This document shows, piece by piece, positions 1 to 8,578 of a DNA stretch of 48,733 bases; position 1 is the stretch's first letter, and each line of letters starts with the position of its first letter. The notes under the pieces were generated by a model that was given only the letters and a program-made list of their open reading frames with translations, made no database searches and was not told the origin of the DNA. The DNA is from Phycisphaeraceae bacterium (lineage in GTDB: Bacteria; Planctomycetota; Phycisphaerae; Phycisphaerales; Phycisphaeraceae): assembly GCA_019634195.1 (NCBI GenBank), contig JAHQVV010000071.1:1-48733 (forward strand), read 5' to 3'. The position numbers and the translations under genes are program-made.

Positions 1-1299
1 AGCCCTTTCCAGAATAATCGCCGTGTTCTGGCCGCCGAAGCCGGTGGTGACGACGAGTAGTTTTTCGAGTTTTGCCGGATCGGTCGCGGACATACCGTCG
101 ATGGGGCTGTCGCGGTTGATGGTCTTGGGAAGGGCCTGTTCTTTCAGGGCCTTGGCGGCGATAGCCAGGTCCAGCGCGCCGGCGCCGGCCGAGCAGTTGC
201 CGATGTTCGCCTTCGTCGAAACGACGGGGATCGTGGCAGCGCGGTCGCCAAAGACTTCCCCGATCGCGTTGGCTTCGGCGGCGTCCCACTCGGGGTGGCC
301 GATGCCCAGCGGCATGATCGCGTCGATCGTGCCGGGTTCGAGCTGCGCGTCGCGCAGCGCGTTTTGGATCGCGAGCATCGGCCCCCGGCCGGTCGGGGCG
401 GGTTGCTGCGAACGCTTGTCGGGGTTCAGTGATTGGCTGGCACCGAAGCCGAGCACCTTGGCGTAGGCGTTCGCGCCGCCCCGCTTGGCGTAGGTCTCGG
501 CGGACTCGAGGATGAGGATGCCGCCGCCCTCGCCGATGACGCTGCCGCCGGCAGATTGGTCGAACGGGCGCACCGCGGTCTCGGGGCTGTCCGATTGTTG
601 GGTGAGCCTGCCCTTGAAGACCTGCCGGATAAAGGTCATGGGGTTGAGGTTCGACTCGGCCCCGCCGCAGAAGCAGGCGTCGGCCTGGCCGCGTTGGATG
701 ACGCGGAGCGACTCGCCGAAGCTCAGCCCGCCGGAGGCCTCGGCGCAGGTGATCGTGTTGCTGGGGCCCTGCAGGTCGTGCACGATCGTGACGTGGCAGG
801 CGAGCATGTTGGGCAGGTACTTGAGCAGCCACAGCGGGGTGAGGTTGGTCATGCCCTCCTTGCCCCAGTCGTGGATGTCGAAGCTGCCGTCGTCGCGCTG
901 CGACTTGGCCAGGGCCATGGTGAGCTCGTCGGTATCGGCGGCGATCAGGCCCGCGCCGATGTGGCAGCCGACACGCGCCGGGTCGTAGTGCGGGTCGTCG
1001 GCGTTGGCGGCGGTGTTGAGGCCGGCGTCTTTGGCGGCGAGGTCCGCGGCGGCGACGGCGATCTCGATGTCTCGGGCCATGACCTTGGTCGCCTTGCGGT
1101 AGGTCTTGGGCACGAAGTTTCGGATCTTAAAATCGGCGGGGACTTCCGCGGCGATGGACGAGCCGAAGGCCGAGGCGTCGAAGGCCTTGATCGTATCGAT
1201 CGCGGTTTCGCCGGCCAGGAGTTTGGGCCAGACTTCATCGATGCCCAGGCCCAGGCCGCAGACCGGCCCGACACCGGTGATATAAACGTCAGGTTTCAT
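1..1299 (-). CDS. Ketosynthase-fold protein, catalytically degenerate (KS-beta / chain-length-factor-like), C-terminus cut by window
   Basis: The reading frame opens at ATG 1299 and runs off the left edge after 433 codons, so only the C-terminus is missing. The fold is clearly that of FabF-type beta-ketoacyl-ACP synthases: the segment starting GPSNTIT (residues 178-184) and the stretch ending in FG after residue 345 align without gaps to E. coli FabF as I remember it. At the three catalytic positions, however, the residues differ: Cys163 becomes Glu187, His303 becomes Leu331 and His340 becomes Asn368. The conserved Lys (363) stays. Chain-length factors of type II polyketide synthases also replace the Cys, usually with Gln. 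I infer a non-condensing partner subunit or regulator, not a working FabF. It follows the tonB-like gene after 48 bp on the same strand. A catalytic KS partner would have to lie outside the window. Confidence 0.85.
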   Translation of the reverse strand, partial: MKPDVYITGVGPVCGLGLGIDEVWPKLLAGETAIDTIKAFDASAFGSSIAAEVPADFKIRNFVPKTYRKATKVMARDIEIAVAAADLAAKDAGLNTAANADDPHYDPARVGCHIGAGLIAADTDELTMALAKSQRDDGSFDIHDWGKEGMTNLTPLWLLKYLPNMLACHVTIVHDLQGPSNTITCAEASGGLSFGESLRVIQRGQADACFCGGAESNLNPMTFIRQVFKGRLTQQSDSPETAVRPFDQSAGGSVIGEGGGILILESAETYAKRGGANAYAKVLGFGASQSLNPDKRSQQPAPTGRGPMLAIQNALRDAQLEPGTIDAIMPLGIGHPEWDAAEANAIGEVFGDRAATIPVVSTKANIGNCSAGAGALDLAIAAKALKEQALPKTINRDSPIDGMSATDPAKLEKLLVVTTGFGGQNTAIILERA

Positions 1300-1347
1300 G
1301 GCCGGATTTTAGCGGGGATTCTGCGATGGGTTTGGAAGGGATTGCGC

Positions 1348-2457
1348 CTAGAAGCGGTACTCGATGACGCGCGTGCTGCGGACGGCACGGTCCCCGCGCA
1401 TCGCGGGCTGGAAGGTCGAGTCTTCAAGTGCCGACAGCGCCGCTTTGAGCAGCCGGGGGTGGCCCGCGTCGTCGAGGATCTCCTGTCGGACCAGCTTGCC
1501 CGCCGCATCGACTTCGATGAGGATGCGGACGGTGCCCGACTCGCCGCGGCGTTTGCTGACGGTCGATTGCTTGGGCCGGGACTTCTTGTCGAACGTGATC
1601 GGCCGATCGACGCTGTCCTCGTCGTAGGCCAGCGATGCCGGCGCAGCCGCGTCTTTGTCGGGGGCCTCGGGCTGTTCCTCTGCCGGGTCGCTGGCTTCTG
1701 TTGTTCCAGGCGCAGGCTCGGCAGGCTGCTCGGGCTGCTCGGGCTGATCCTCGGCCTCGGTAACCGGTTCCTGTGGTTCGCTCGGGGTCTTGGGCGTTTG
1801 CCCGGCTTGATCGACGATTAGTTCGCTTGCAGTCTCTCCCGATGGCTTGCTGACGGGCTCGGCCGGCTCAAACGGCTCGTCAGCAGGCACCTCGGCCGTC
1901 GATCCCGGGGCGTCGATTGGCGTTTCGGCTGCCTCGGGTTCAGCCGTCGCTTCAGGCTCGGACGCCTCGGCAATCGGCGGCAGCGGGGCGTCGCTTTGCT
2001 CGGTTGCCGGCAGGTCGAGCGCAACGGGTTGCGTCGGCTGTTCGCCTTCCGGTGCTTCCGCGATCGGCTCATCGGTTGCCGGCGGCTTTGCGGTCGTCGG
2101 CTGTGTGCTCGGCGGCGCGTCGTCTGGCCCCTGTGGCAACTCGGGCACCGCGACCGGTACCGGCGGCACCGGCTCAACGGGTTCATCGCCGGGTTTTTCG
2201 CTCGGTGCTTCAGCGGGCTGAGATGCGGATCTGGTGGAGTTCAACATCAGCGTGACCTGCACGATGTGCCGCTCACCCTGCCGCGCAGGCTCTGATGATT
2301 GCGACCACGCCGAGGCCGGGGGCACCGGCGACAACCACATGCTCAGCAAGATCGCCGCGTGCACAACAAACGACGCGCCAAAGCACAGCCCGACCAGCGT
2401 CAGCGAGTAACGGATCGGCCTTGGGCGGTGCGGCGGGATGTTGTCGAGCTCGACCAG
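1348..2457 (-). CDS. TonB-like energy transducer
   Basis: About 369 residues if started at 2457. After a short cytoplasmic stretch (VELDNIPPHRPRPIRY) comes one membrane segment (about residues 18-45), then a long Pro/Ala/Glu/Thr-rich periplasmic spacer with many PE and PA repeats, and at the C-terminus a TonB/TolA-type domain (RILIEVDAAGKL...VIEYRF). Such proteins carry proton-motive-force energy to outer-membrane receptors. The gene starts 26 bp after the TonB-dependent receptor, so they are probably co-transcribed. The start is uncertain: no ATG, GTG or TTG precedes the membrane segment in this frame. A GTG at 2364 would cut into the membrane helix and has no ribosome site. A CTG at 2457 sits 6 nt after AGGAAGG and gives a complete anchor, so I chose it. 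A frameshift near the start is the alternative. Confidence 0.8.
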   Translation of the reverse strand: MVELDNIPPHRPRPIRYSLTLVGLCFGASFVVHAAILLSMWLSPVPPASAWSQSSEPARQGERHIVQVTLMLNSTRSASQPAEAPSEKPGDEPVEPVPPVPVAVPELPQGPDDAPPSTQPTTAKPPATDEPIAEAPEGEQPTQPVALDLPATEQSDAPLPPIAEASEPEATAEPEAAETPIDAPGSTAEVPADEPFEPAEPVSKPSGETASELIVDQAGQTPKTPSEPQEPVTEAEDQPEQPEQPAEPAPGTTEASDPAEEQPEAPDKDAAAPASLAYDEDSVDRPITFDKKSRPKQSTVSKRRGESGTVRILIEVDAAGKLVRQEILDDAGHPRLLKAALSALEDSTFQPAMRGDRAVRSTRVIEYRF

Positions 2458-2483
2458 CTCATACCTTCCTGGTTGGGGGCAAA

Positions 2484-4661
2484 CTAGAACGTCCAGTCTA
2501 AGGTAGCGACGACGCCGAAGCCGGCGCCATTAACACCCGAGCCGTGGACGCGGTAGTCCTCGTTGGTGATGTTCTCGAGTGTGACGGAGAGCTCCATGTT
2601 TTTGGAGAACTCCCACCCGCCACCGATGTTTACGGTGACGTAGCTGGGCGTGCCGCCGGGGGGGACGCGCTGGCCGTCTCTTGCGTCGCGGGAGGTCACA
2701 AAGTCCGCGTCGGTGGCCGCGGTCACGATGCCGTAGACCCACAGCGGGTGGTCGGGCACGTCGTACCGTGCGCCGACGTTGACGGTGATCGGCGGGTTCC
2801 GCTCGATGTACTCGGCCACGACCGGGCCGCCCGCGACGGGGATGGCATCGACCTCGCCGAGCTGCCAGAACGCATTGGCAAACAGGGTGACCGGCTCGGT
2901 GGGCTTCCATGTGCCGTCGAGCTCGATACCGTTGACGTAGCCGTCGCCGATGTTGCCGCGGGTAAACTCGTTGGGGTTGCCCGTGCCGAAGCGTACGACC
3001 TGGTCTTCGATAATGGTGTAGTAGTAGGACGCCTGCCAGCCGTAGGTCTCGCCTTGCCCCTTGAATCCGATTTCGAGGGCGGTGTAGTACTCCGGCTCGA
3101 GCCCGGGGCTGGCGATCTCGATGTCGGTCGCGTTGCTGCTGATGTTGCCCGTGAGGTCCGAGAGGTTCGGGGCGCGGAAGCCCTGCGAGACCCCGCCAAA
3201 GACGACCAGCTCCTCCGGCTCGATCTCGTAGTTCAGCCGGGCACTACCCACGAACGCGTTCCAAGAATCCGAGATCGAGATAATGTCTGCGGGGTTGGTG
3301 GGATCGCTGCCCGGGATGGCGGGGTTGTTGACCCGATCCGCGTCGGCGGCCGCGTAGTTCCAGCGGCCACCGATGACCGTATTCAAGCGATCGGTCAGGT
3401 CGTACTCGCCCTGGACGTAAATGCCCAGCAGGTCGTAGGTCGCATCATCACCAAACGAGCCCTGGACAAAGGTCGTCGGCACGGACCCTGAGTCACTGCC
3501 GAATGTATCGACCTTGTCGCGGTAGTAATCGATGCCATAGGTCAGCGTGAGGTCATCGCTGACCTCGCTTTGGGCCTGAGCGAAGAACCCCAATGTTTGG
3601 ACGCGCAGCGTATCGAACTCCCGATCGTTGTTGGCGCGGATGCGGTCCTGGGCTTGATTCGTATTCTGCCAAGATAGGCCAATCTTAAACGCGCTCAGTG
3701 GCCCGTTCTCGATGTCCTCGGTGTGCAGTTGCACATACGTCAGGTCGCGTTCCTGGTCGAGGTCCCGCTGCAGGTCCGTCCCGACCGTTGTGCCCGCGAA
3801 CGAGATGCCCTGGACCGTGCTGTGCGTGCGGGGCACGTTGTTCTGCCGGATGCGTTGGTGGGCGAAGACCAGCCTGCTGTTGTCGCCGACGAAGTACTCG
3901 GTCTTGATGTCGGCAGCGTACTGGCCGTAGCCCGTGCCGTTCTGCCGGCCGATGTCGCTGCCGCCTTGCAGGTCACCGAAGTCACTCGCCGATCCGCCGA
4001 TCAGCACGCCGATCGGATGGCCATCGCTATTAAAGGTCGGGCTCAGTTCAACACGGCCGCCAATGGACCGCTCGTTACTGGCGTATCGCGCGGTGGTTCG
4101 GCCTGAGAGATTATTCGTATCGCTGTAGCCGTAGGGGCTTGTCGTGATGGCGTTGACCGTGCCGCCGACCGCGTCGGAGCCGTAGATGACGGATGTGGGT
4201 CCCTTGATCACTTCCAGGCGTTCGACGGAGAAGGGGTCGAGGGTATTCCAGTACTGGTTTGGGCCCGAGCGGAAGGTGGCGTTATTCAGCCGCACGCCAT
4301 CGACCAGGAACACGTTGCGGTAGCCCGTGAACCCGCGGATGTAGGGCGAGCCCTGGCCATGCGACGTGCGCTGCACCAGCACGCCGGGCGTGTACTTCAG
4401 CGCTTCGGGCACCGAGCGGATGCCGTAGTCGCGCATCTCGTCTTGGCTGATCACGTCCGTCATGTAGGGCGTATCGAACGAGCGTTGCTCAAAGCCGTCG
4501 GCCGTGACGATCAGCGGGTCACCGAACCAATCGCCCAAATTGGTATTCGCGTTTTCGGGTTCGGGTGCCGGGCCGGTTGCTTCGTTCTGAGCGGCGGCGG
4601 GCAGGGCGGCGACGAGGAGTGCGGACGAGAACAGCGTGGAAAGAACAGAGTTGGTTTGCAA
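2484..4661 (-). CDS. TonB-dependent outer-membrane receptor
   Basis: 725 residues, a normal length for the family. A signal peptide (residues 1 to about 24, ending LPAAAQ) is followed by a TonB-box-like PLIVTAD, then the plug domain with YIRGF, VFLVDGVRLN and RLEVIKGPTSVIYGSDA, and a 22-strand-type barrel ending in the aromatic C-terminus ATLDWTF expected for insertion by the Bam machinery. The plug resembles haem, vitamin B12 and catecholate receptors; the substrate cannot be told from sequence. The start is TTG at 4661, with TAGGAA six bases upstream. The tonB-like gene lies directly downstream. No cobalamin riboswitch-like element was recognised in the leader, which argues weakly against a B12 transporter. 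Confidence 0.93.
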   Translation of the reverse strand: MQTNSVLSTLFSSALLVAALPAAAQNEATGPAPEPENANTNLGDWFGDPLIVTADGFEQRSFDTPYMTDVISQDEMRDYGIRSVPEALKYTPGVLVQRTSHGQGSPYIRGFTGYRNVFLVDGVRLNNATFRSGPNQYWNTLDPFSVERLEVIKGPTSVIYGSDAVGGTVNAITTSPYGYSDTNNLSGRTTARYASNERSIGGRVELSPTFNSDGHPIGVLIGGSASDFGDLQGGSDIGRQNGTGYGQYAADIKTEYFVGDNSRLVFAHQRIRQNNVPRTHSTVQGISFAGTTVGTDLQRDLDQERDLTYVQLHTEDIENGPLSAFKIGLSWQNTNQAQDRIRANNDREFDTLRVQTLGFFAQAQSEVSDDLTLTYGIDYYRDKVDTFGSDSGSVPTTFVQGSFGDDATYDLLGIYVQGEYDLTDRLNTVIGGRWNYAAADADRVNNPAIPGSDPTNPADIISISDSWNAFVGSARLNYEIEPEELVVFGGVSQGFRAPNLSDLTGNISSNATDIEIASPGLEPEYYTALEIGFKGQGETYGWQASYYYTIIEDQVVRFGTGNPNEFTRGNIGDGYVNGIELDGTWKPTEPVTLFANAFWQLGEVDAIPVAGGPVVAEYIERNPPITVNVGARYDVPDHPLWVYGIVTAATDADFVTSRDARDGQRVPPGGTPSYVTVNIGGGWEFSKNMELSVTLENITNEDYRVHGSGVNGAGFGVVATLDWTF

Positions 4662-4790
4662 AGCGGGTTCCTATTTCGATTTTTTGCAGCCGACCCCAAC
4701 CCCTGGGGCTGGGGCCTATGGCAGTCTTATTTAATAGCGACGCCCGCGGCCCGCGGTGCAGGCTTTGCACTTAGGTACGCCGGGTGTGGG

Positions 4791-4854
4791 TGGGGCAGGC
4801 TTCCAGCCTGTCATTGTGTTTGTTGCATCTATGACAAGCTGGAAGCCTGCCCCA
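4791..4854. repeat. Long inverted repeat in the divergent spacer
   Basis: Arms 4791-4814 and 4831-4854 (TGGGGCAGGCTTCCAGC and its complement, continuing to an ATGAC/GTCAT end) can form a hairpin of about 23 bp with a 16-nt loop. It lies between the divergent TonB receptor and histidine kinase genes, so it is not a simple transcription terminator. A shorter GC-rich hairpin (4694-4714) lies nearer to the receptor gene. The rest of the 235-bp spacer must hold the two promoters, but I could not assign -35/-10 boxes. Confidence 0.8.
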
Positions 4855-4896
4855 TCAATAAAAAGAATTACCACCTGCTGCCGATACACTGTCGCC

Positions 4897-6327
4897 ATGT
4901 CCCTGGGCACACGATTAACGCTGAAGACCGCGGTGCTGGTGCTGGCCGTCGTGGTGGTGGCCGGCGCTGCATTGCTGGGCCTGGGGGCGCTCAATCGAGA
5001 TCTCGATGCGGCGCTGGGGCAATACGACCGTTTGCGCAAGGCGTACATGCTCATCCGGGACGTGGAGCAGGCCCGCGACGCGGCGCGCAGCACCGTCCCG
5101 ACGCCCGACCGGGTGCGTCAGCCCATCCAACGGGCCGTGCTGATGCTCGACGAACAGGCGGGCGTCTTCACGGATGAGATGACGGCCGAGGTGCGTCGTG
5201 AATTGATGCTCGCCTTCGAGTCGCTCGAGGACGCCGAGCCGGGCCAGCCGATCTCGTACGAGACGGTGAGCCCGCTCTATACCGTCATCAACAAGCTGAC
5301 CAACGAGATCAGCGACACCGCCGCCGGGATCGAGGCCATCGAGCAGCGGTCTGCCCGGCACCGGACCAAGGTGCTCGTCGCCGTCGGCATCACCGCGGCG
5401 CTCGCGGCAGCGCTCGCGATCGCCGTGGGCGTCTGGCAGTACCTGGCCGTGATGAACCCGCTGCGTCGGCTGCAACGCGGCGTCGAGCGCCTCGCGTCAG
5501 GCGACTTCGCCGACCAGCTCCGCGCGACCGGCGACCGCGAGTTCGTCCAGCTCGCCAACGACTTCAACCGCATGGCCGACGACCTGGCCACGCTCTACCG
5601 CGAGCTCGAAGACAAGGTCCGCCTGCGCTCCGCCCAACTCGCGCAGAGCGAACGCCTCGCGTCCGTCGGCTTCCTCGCCGCGGGCGTCGCCCACGAGATC
5701 AACAACCCCCTGGCCATCATCGCCGGCGAGGCCGAACTCGCCCTGGGCGCGCTGACCGACGATGTCGACCAGGCCTCGCGTCAGTCGTTGCAAGTGATCC
5801 GCGACGAGGCCTTCCGCTGTAAGACCATCACGCAGAAGCTCGTCTCACTGGCTCGGCCGGGCAGCGAGACGCGTGCCGCTGCGGGCCTCCGGCAGCTCGC
5901 CGAGGAAGTGGCCTCGCTCATCAAGACACTGCCCCAGCACAAGGACCGGCAGGTGGTCGTGGAGGGCCAGCCCGTGCAAGCCAACACCGACAGCGCGCGG
6001 GTCAAGCAGGTGCTCTTGAACCTGGCGATCAACGCGCTCGAGGCGGTGCCCGCCGGTACCGGGCGCGTCCGGCTGATCGTCGGGCAATCGCTTGACGGTT
6101 CAACGATCGCGGTCCAAGACAACGGCAAGGGGATCGACGCCGACGCCTTGTCGCGCGTCTTCGAGCCGTTCTATACCGCGAAAAAAAACCCCAACACCCC
6201 GGGCCTGGGCCTTGGCCTGTCCATCAGCCACGCCATCATCGAAGACCTCGGCGGGCAACTCACCGCCGCCTCCCCCGGCCCCGGCCAAGGCAGCACCTTT
6301 ACGATCGAACTCCCAAAGGCTAAGTAG
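4897..6327 (+). CDS. Membrane-bound sensor histidine kinase
   Basis: 476 residues from ATG 4897; the frame stays open upstream but there it only crosses the inverted repeat. Two membrane helices (about 8-31 and 157-183) enclose a periplasmic sensor region of about 125 residues that I do not recognise. Next come a HAMP linker, a HisKA dimerisation domain with phospho-acceptor His266 (motif AHEINNPLA), and an ATP-binding domain with the N box (NLAINALEA), G1 box (DNGKGID), F box (FEPFYTAK) and G2 box (GLGLGLS). It should autophosphorylate and pass phosphate to the response regulator encoded 138 bp downstream. Its TAG stop codon lies inside a dispersed repeat. The signal sensed is unknown. Confidence 0.92.
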   Translation: MSLGTRLTLKTAVLVLAVVVVAGAALLGLGALNRDLDAALGQYDRLRKAYMLIRDVEQARDAARSTVPTPDRVRQPIQRAVLMLDEQAGVFTDEMTAEVRRELMLAFESLEDAEPGQPISYETVSPLYTVINKLTNEISDTAAGIEAIEQRSARHRTKVLVAVGITAALAAALAIAVGVWQYLAVMNPLRRLQRGVERLASGDFADQLRATGDREFVQLANDFNRMADDLATLYRELEDKVRLRSAQLAQSERLASVGFLAAGVAHEINNPLAIIAGEAELALGALTDDVDQASRQSLQVIRDEAFRCKTITQKLVSLARPGSETRAAAGLRQLAEEVASLIKTLPQHKDRQVVVEGQPVQANTDSARVKQVLLNLAINALEAVPAGTGRVRLIVGQSLDGSTIAVQDNGKGIDADALSRVFEPFYTAKKNPNTPGLGLGLSISHAIIEDLGGQLTAASPGPGQGSTFTIELPKAK

Positions 6328-6448
6328 GACAGGCATTCCTGCCCGTCACGAACAATCGAACGCTACATATTATTGAGACAACAGACTGATAAGGGGTGTC
6401 GCCGATGCTTCGGCTACGCCGAACGACAGGCAAGAATGCCTGTCCTAC
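6324..6448. repeat. Separated inverted repeat between kinase and regulator genes
   Basis: Arms GTAGGACAGGCATTCCTGCC (6324-6343) and CAAGAATGCCTGTCCTAC (6431-6448) are inverted copies separated by about 90 bp. The left arm overlaps the kinase stop codon (6325-6327). The arms resemble in style the repeat at 4791-4854. The spacer between them holds no recognisable gene. Confidence 0.75.
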
Positions 6449-6465
6449 ATTAGAAAGTACTAGCC

Positions 6466-7116
6466 ATGCGACCCCAGACCCGACCCTCTGTTCTTGTGGT
6501 GGACGACGAACAACGCCTCCGCGAGGTCCTCGTGCGCGGCATCGCGCAGATGGGCTACGATTGCACCGGCTCGCCCACCGCGGAGGACGGCCTGCGCCAG
6601 ATGCGTGAGCAGGCGCGCGGCGTCGCCATCGTCGACCTCAACCTGCCCGGCATGGACGGGATGCAGCTCTTTGAAAAGCTCCGCAAGGGCTGGCCCGCCA
6701 TCCAGGTCATCGTCCTCACCGGCTTCGGCGACCTCGACGCGGCCAAGAACGCCATCCGCCTGGACGTCGTCGACTTCCTCACCAAGCCGACGCACCTGGG
6801 CGAGCTCGAAGAGGCGCTCTCGCGCGCCTGGCGGCGCATCGACGACGCCGCCGGCCTCGACGCGGTCAAGCTCCCCGAGCCCACCGCTGAAGATCTGCAA
6901 GACGATGACGACGAAGAATCGATCGGCCTGGAATCCTCAGAGCCGGCCGTGTCCCCGCAGCCCGGCGAGTCGCTCGAGGACCTCGAACGCCGGCATATCC
7001 TCGACACACTCGCTCGGCATGACGGCAACCGCCGCGACACCGCAGACGCCCTGGGCATCAGCCTGCGCACGCTCTACTACCGCCTGAGCCAGTACCAGAA
7101 GGACGGGCACCTTTGA
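6466..7116 (+). CDS. Response regulator, receiver plus Fis-type HTH (RegA/ActR-like architecture)
   Basis: 216 residues. The receiver domain (about 6-120) shows the acidic pair in VVDDEQ, phospho-acceptor Asp57 in VDLNLPGMDG, the Thr of VLTGFGD and the Lys of LTKP. After an acidic linker (about 135-165) comes a Fis-family helix-turn-helix (about 170-216; RRDTADALGISLRTLYYRL). The AAA+ domain of NtrC-type regulators is absent, so it cannot by itself activate sigma-54 polymerase. This is the layout of RegA/ActR/PrrA regulators. It follows the histidine kinase gene and is its likely partner. Targets are not evident; the divergent or convergent transporter genes nearby are possible. Confidence 0.9.
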   Translation: MRPQTRPSVLVVDDEQRLREVLVRGIAQMGYDCTGSPTAEDGLRQMREQARGVAIVDLNLPGMDGMQLFEKLRKGWPAIQVIVLTGFGDLDAAKNAIRLDVVDFLTKPTHLGELEEALSRAWRRIDDAAGLDAVKLPEPTAEDLQDDDDEESIGLESSEPAVSPQPGESLEDLERRHILDTLARHDGNRRDTADALGISLRTLYYRLSQYQKDGHL

Positions 7117-7131
7117 GCTGTTTATCTTGCT

Positions 7132-7208
7132 GTGTAGCGGGAGACGCGAAGCGTCCCGTGCGAAGCATCTCTCACAGCTCGAACGGGGACGCTTCGCGTC
7201 ACCCGCTA
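7132..7208. repeat. 77-bp palindromic repeat, GTGTAGCGGG family
   Basis: Left arm begins GTGTAGCGGGAGACGCGAAG, right arm ends CGCTTCGCGTCACCCGCTA. It lies between the convergent regulator and permease genes, where it could end transcription in both directions. The TGA stop of the permease (7201-7199 on the minus strand) lies within the right arm. Related copies are at 34973-35011 (half), 43702-43780, 45261-45339 and 45666-45742. Confidence 0.88.
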
Positions 7209-8551
7209 AACTGTTCTATCGGCGACCCCGACAGCATCTTCTTCCGCCGCTGTGTCTTGATCCGATTGATCACTTGCCGGCCGATCTCATCGATCATGAC
7301 GCCCAATAGCAGGACGACGCCGATGATGATGAACTCCCAATAGGTGGGCTGCTTGAGCAGGTTGATCGCGTTGTAGAGCGAGCGCATCACCGCGGTGCCG
7401 ATGATGACGCCCGCGATCGACCCGACCCCGCCCCGCAGGGAGCAGCCGCCGAGCACGGCCGCAGCGATGGCGTAGAGCTCGTAGAAGTTGCCATCGCCTG
7501 CCGGGGTCACCGACCCGATATCCAGTGCAAAGAGCGCCCCGCCCAGGGCAGCCAGTGTCGAGCACATCACGTAAGCGAGCAGCGTCATCTGCTTGGTGTT
7601 GATGCCCGAGAAGCGTGCGGCCTCCGCGTTACGCCCCATGGCCAGGAGGTAGCGCCCGGCCACGGTCTTGTGCAGCAGGACCGCGCTGAATAACGCTAAG
7701 ACCAGCAGGATCAGCATCGGCATCGGCAGCTCGACCCATCCCCAGAGCCCTTGTGATCCCTGCGCCGCATTGTCGCCGGTCGCGCTGATCTTGTTGATTA
7801 GCGGTACGGGTATTTCAATCGGCTTGCCGTTTGCGAAATAACGCAATGACGCATGATGCGGGCCGACCCCGACCGCCTCATCGCCGGACACCAGGCGCGC
7901 CAACCCGCGATACGCCATCAGCCCACAGAGCGTGACGACGAACGACTGCAACTTCATGTACCCGATCAATACACCGTGCAGTAGGCCGATCCCCGCGCCG
8001 ATCAGTAGTGTTAGCAACACCGCCAGCAGCGGGTGCATCAATCGCGATTGGTGTTCGAGTGTCGCAACCGATCCCAGCTCGACCCGGCGGACGTTGCTGC
8101 GTAAGACCAGTATCTTGTCGTTGTTTGTGGCTTGGGTCTTCGACTGATCGATCACGAGGGTGATGTCGTCGGCCGTTTTTTTGCTGGAGATCACCAGCCG
8201 ATCCAAGTCGCTGTAGCTTGGCACCGGCGCATCGAACGTAATGGTCTTGGTGTCCGGATCGATGCTGTTGACGCTGAGGGTGTGCCCGGAGTCGTAGTAG
8301 TTGACTTGGAGAAAGAGCATCAAGCAGACGCCGCTGAGCGCAACGACCGAGCCGATGGATAGGTCGATGCCGCCGGTGATGATGACGAAGGCAACGCCCA
8401 AACCAAGGATGCCAAACAGCGCGGTCCACCGCAGGAGGTTGGAGAGGTTCTGCGGGTCCACAAAGACGGGGTTGAGTGATGTGGTGATCACGCAGATCGC
8501 CAACAGCAGAATCGAGATGCCCAGGATGCGGGTGAGGCCTTGCAGAGTCAT
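7199..8551 (-). CDS. Ribose-type ABC transporter permease with extracytoplasmic insertion
   Basis: 450 residues, about 100 longer than RbsC-type permeases. The N-terminal region with GGIDLSIGSVVALSG (about 60-74) and the later GRNAEAARFSGI and GGCSLRGGVGSIAGVIIG segments are typical of this family of sugar permeases. Residues about 84-170 form a soluble, polar, beta-rich-looking insertion between two membrane segments, probably facing the periplasm. It is the last gene of a binding protein-ATPase-permease operon and begins 27 bp after the ATPase gene. The final residues are encoded by the dispersed repeat that supplies the stop codon. The substrate is probably a sugar, but its identity is unknown. 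Confidence 0.9.
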   Translation of the reverse strand: MTLQGLTRILGISILLLAICVITTSLNPVFVDPQNLSNLLRWTALFGILGLGVAFVIITGGIDLSIGSVVALSGVCLMLFLQVNYYDSGHTLSVNSIDPDTKTITFDAPVPSYSDLDRLVISSKKTADDITLVIDQSKTQATNNDKILVLRSNVRRVELGSVATLEHQSRLMHPLLAVLLTLLIGAGIGLLHGVLIGYMKLQSFVVTLCGLMAYRGLARLVSGDEAVGVGPHHASLRYFANGKPIEIPVPLINKISATGDNAAQGSQGLWGWVELPMPMLILLVLALFSAVLLHKTVAGRYLLAMGRNAEAARFSGINTKQMTLLAYVMCSTLAALGGALFALDIGSVTPAGDGNFYELYAIAAAVLGGCSLRGGVGSIAGVIIGTAVMRSLYNAINLLKQPTYWEFIIIGVVLLLGVMIDEIGRQVINRIKTQRRKKMLSGSPIEQFSG

Positions 8552-8578
8552 GTCTCGGGGTTTCCTGTTGGTCCAAGC

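Noticed and set aside
4662-4790. Cobalamin riboswitch before the TonB receptor
   Set aside because: The leader is short on the receptor side and no B12-box-like conserved sequence was found.
4756-4896. Upstream extension of the histidine kinase frame
   Set aside because: It reads through an inverted repeat and has no family resemblance; ATG 4897 begins directly before the first membrane helix.
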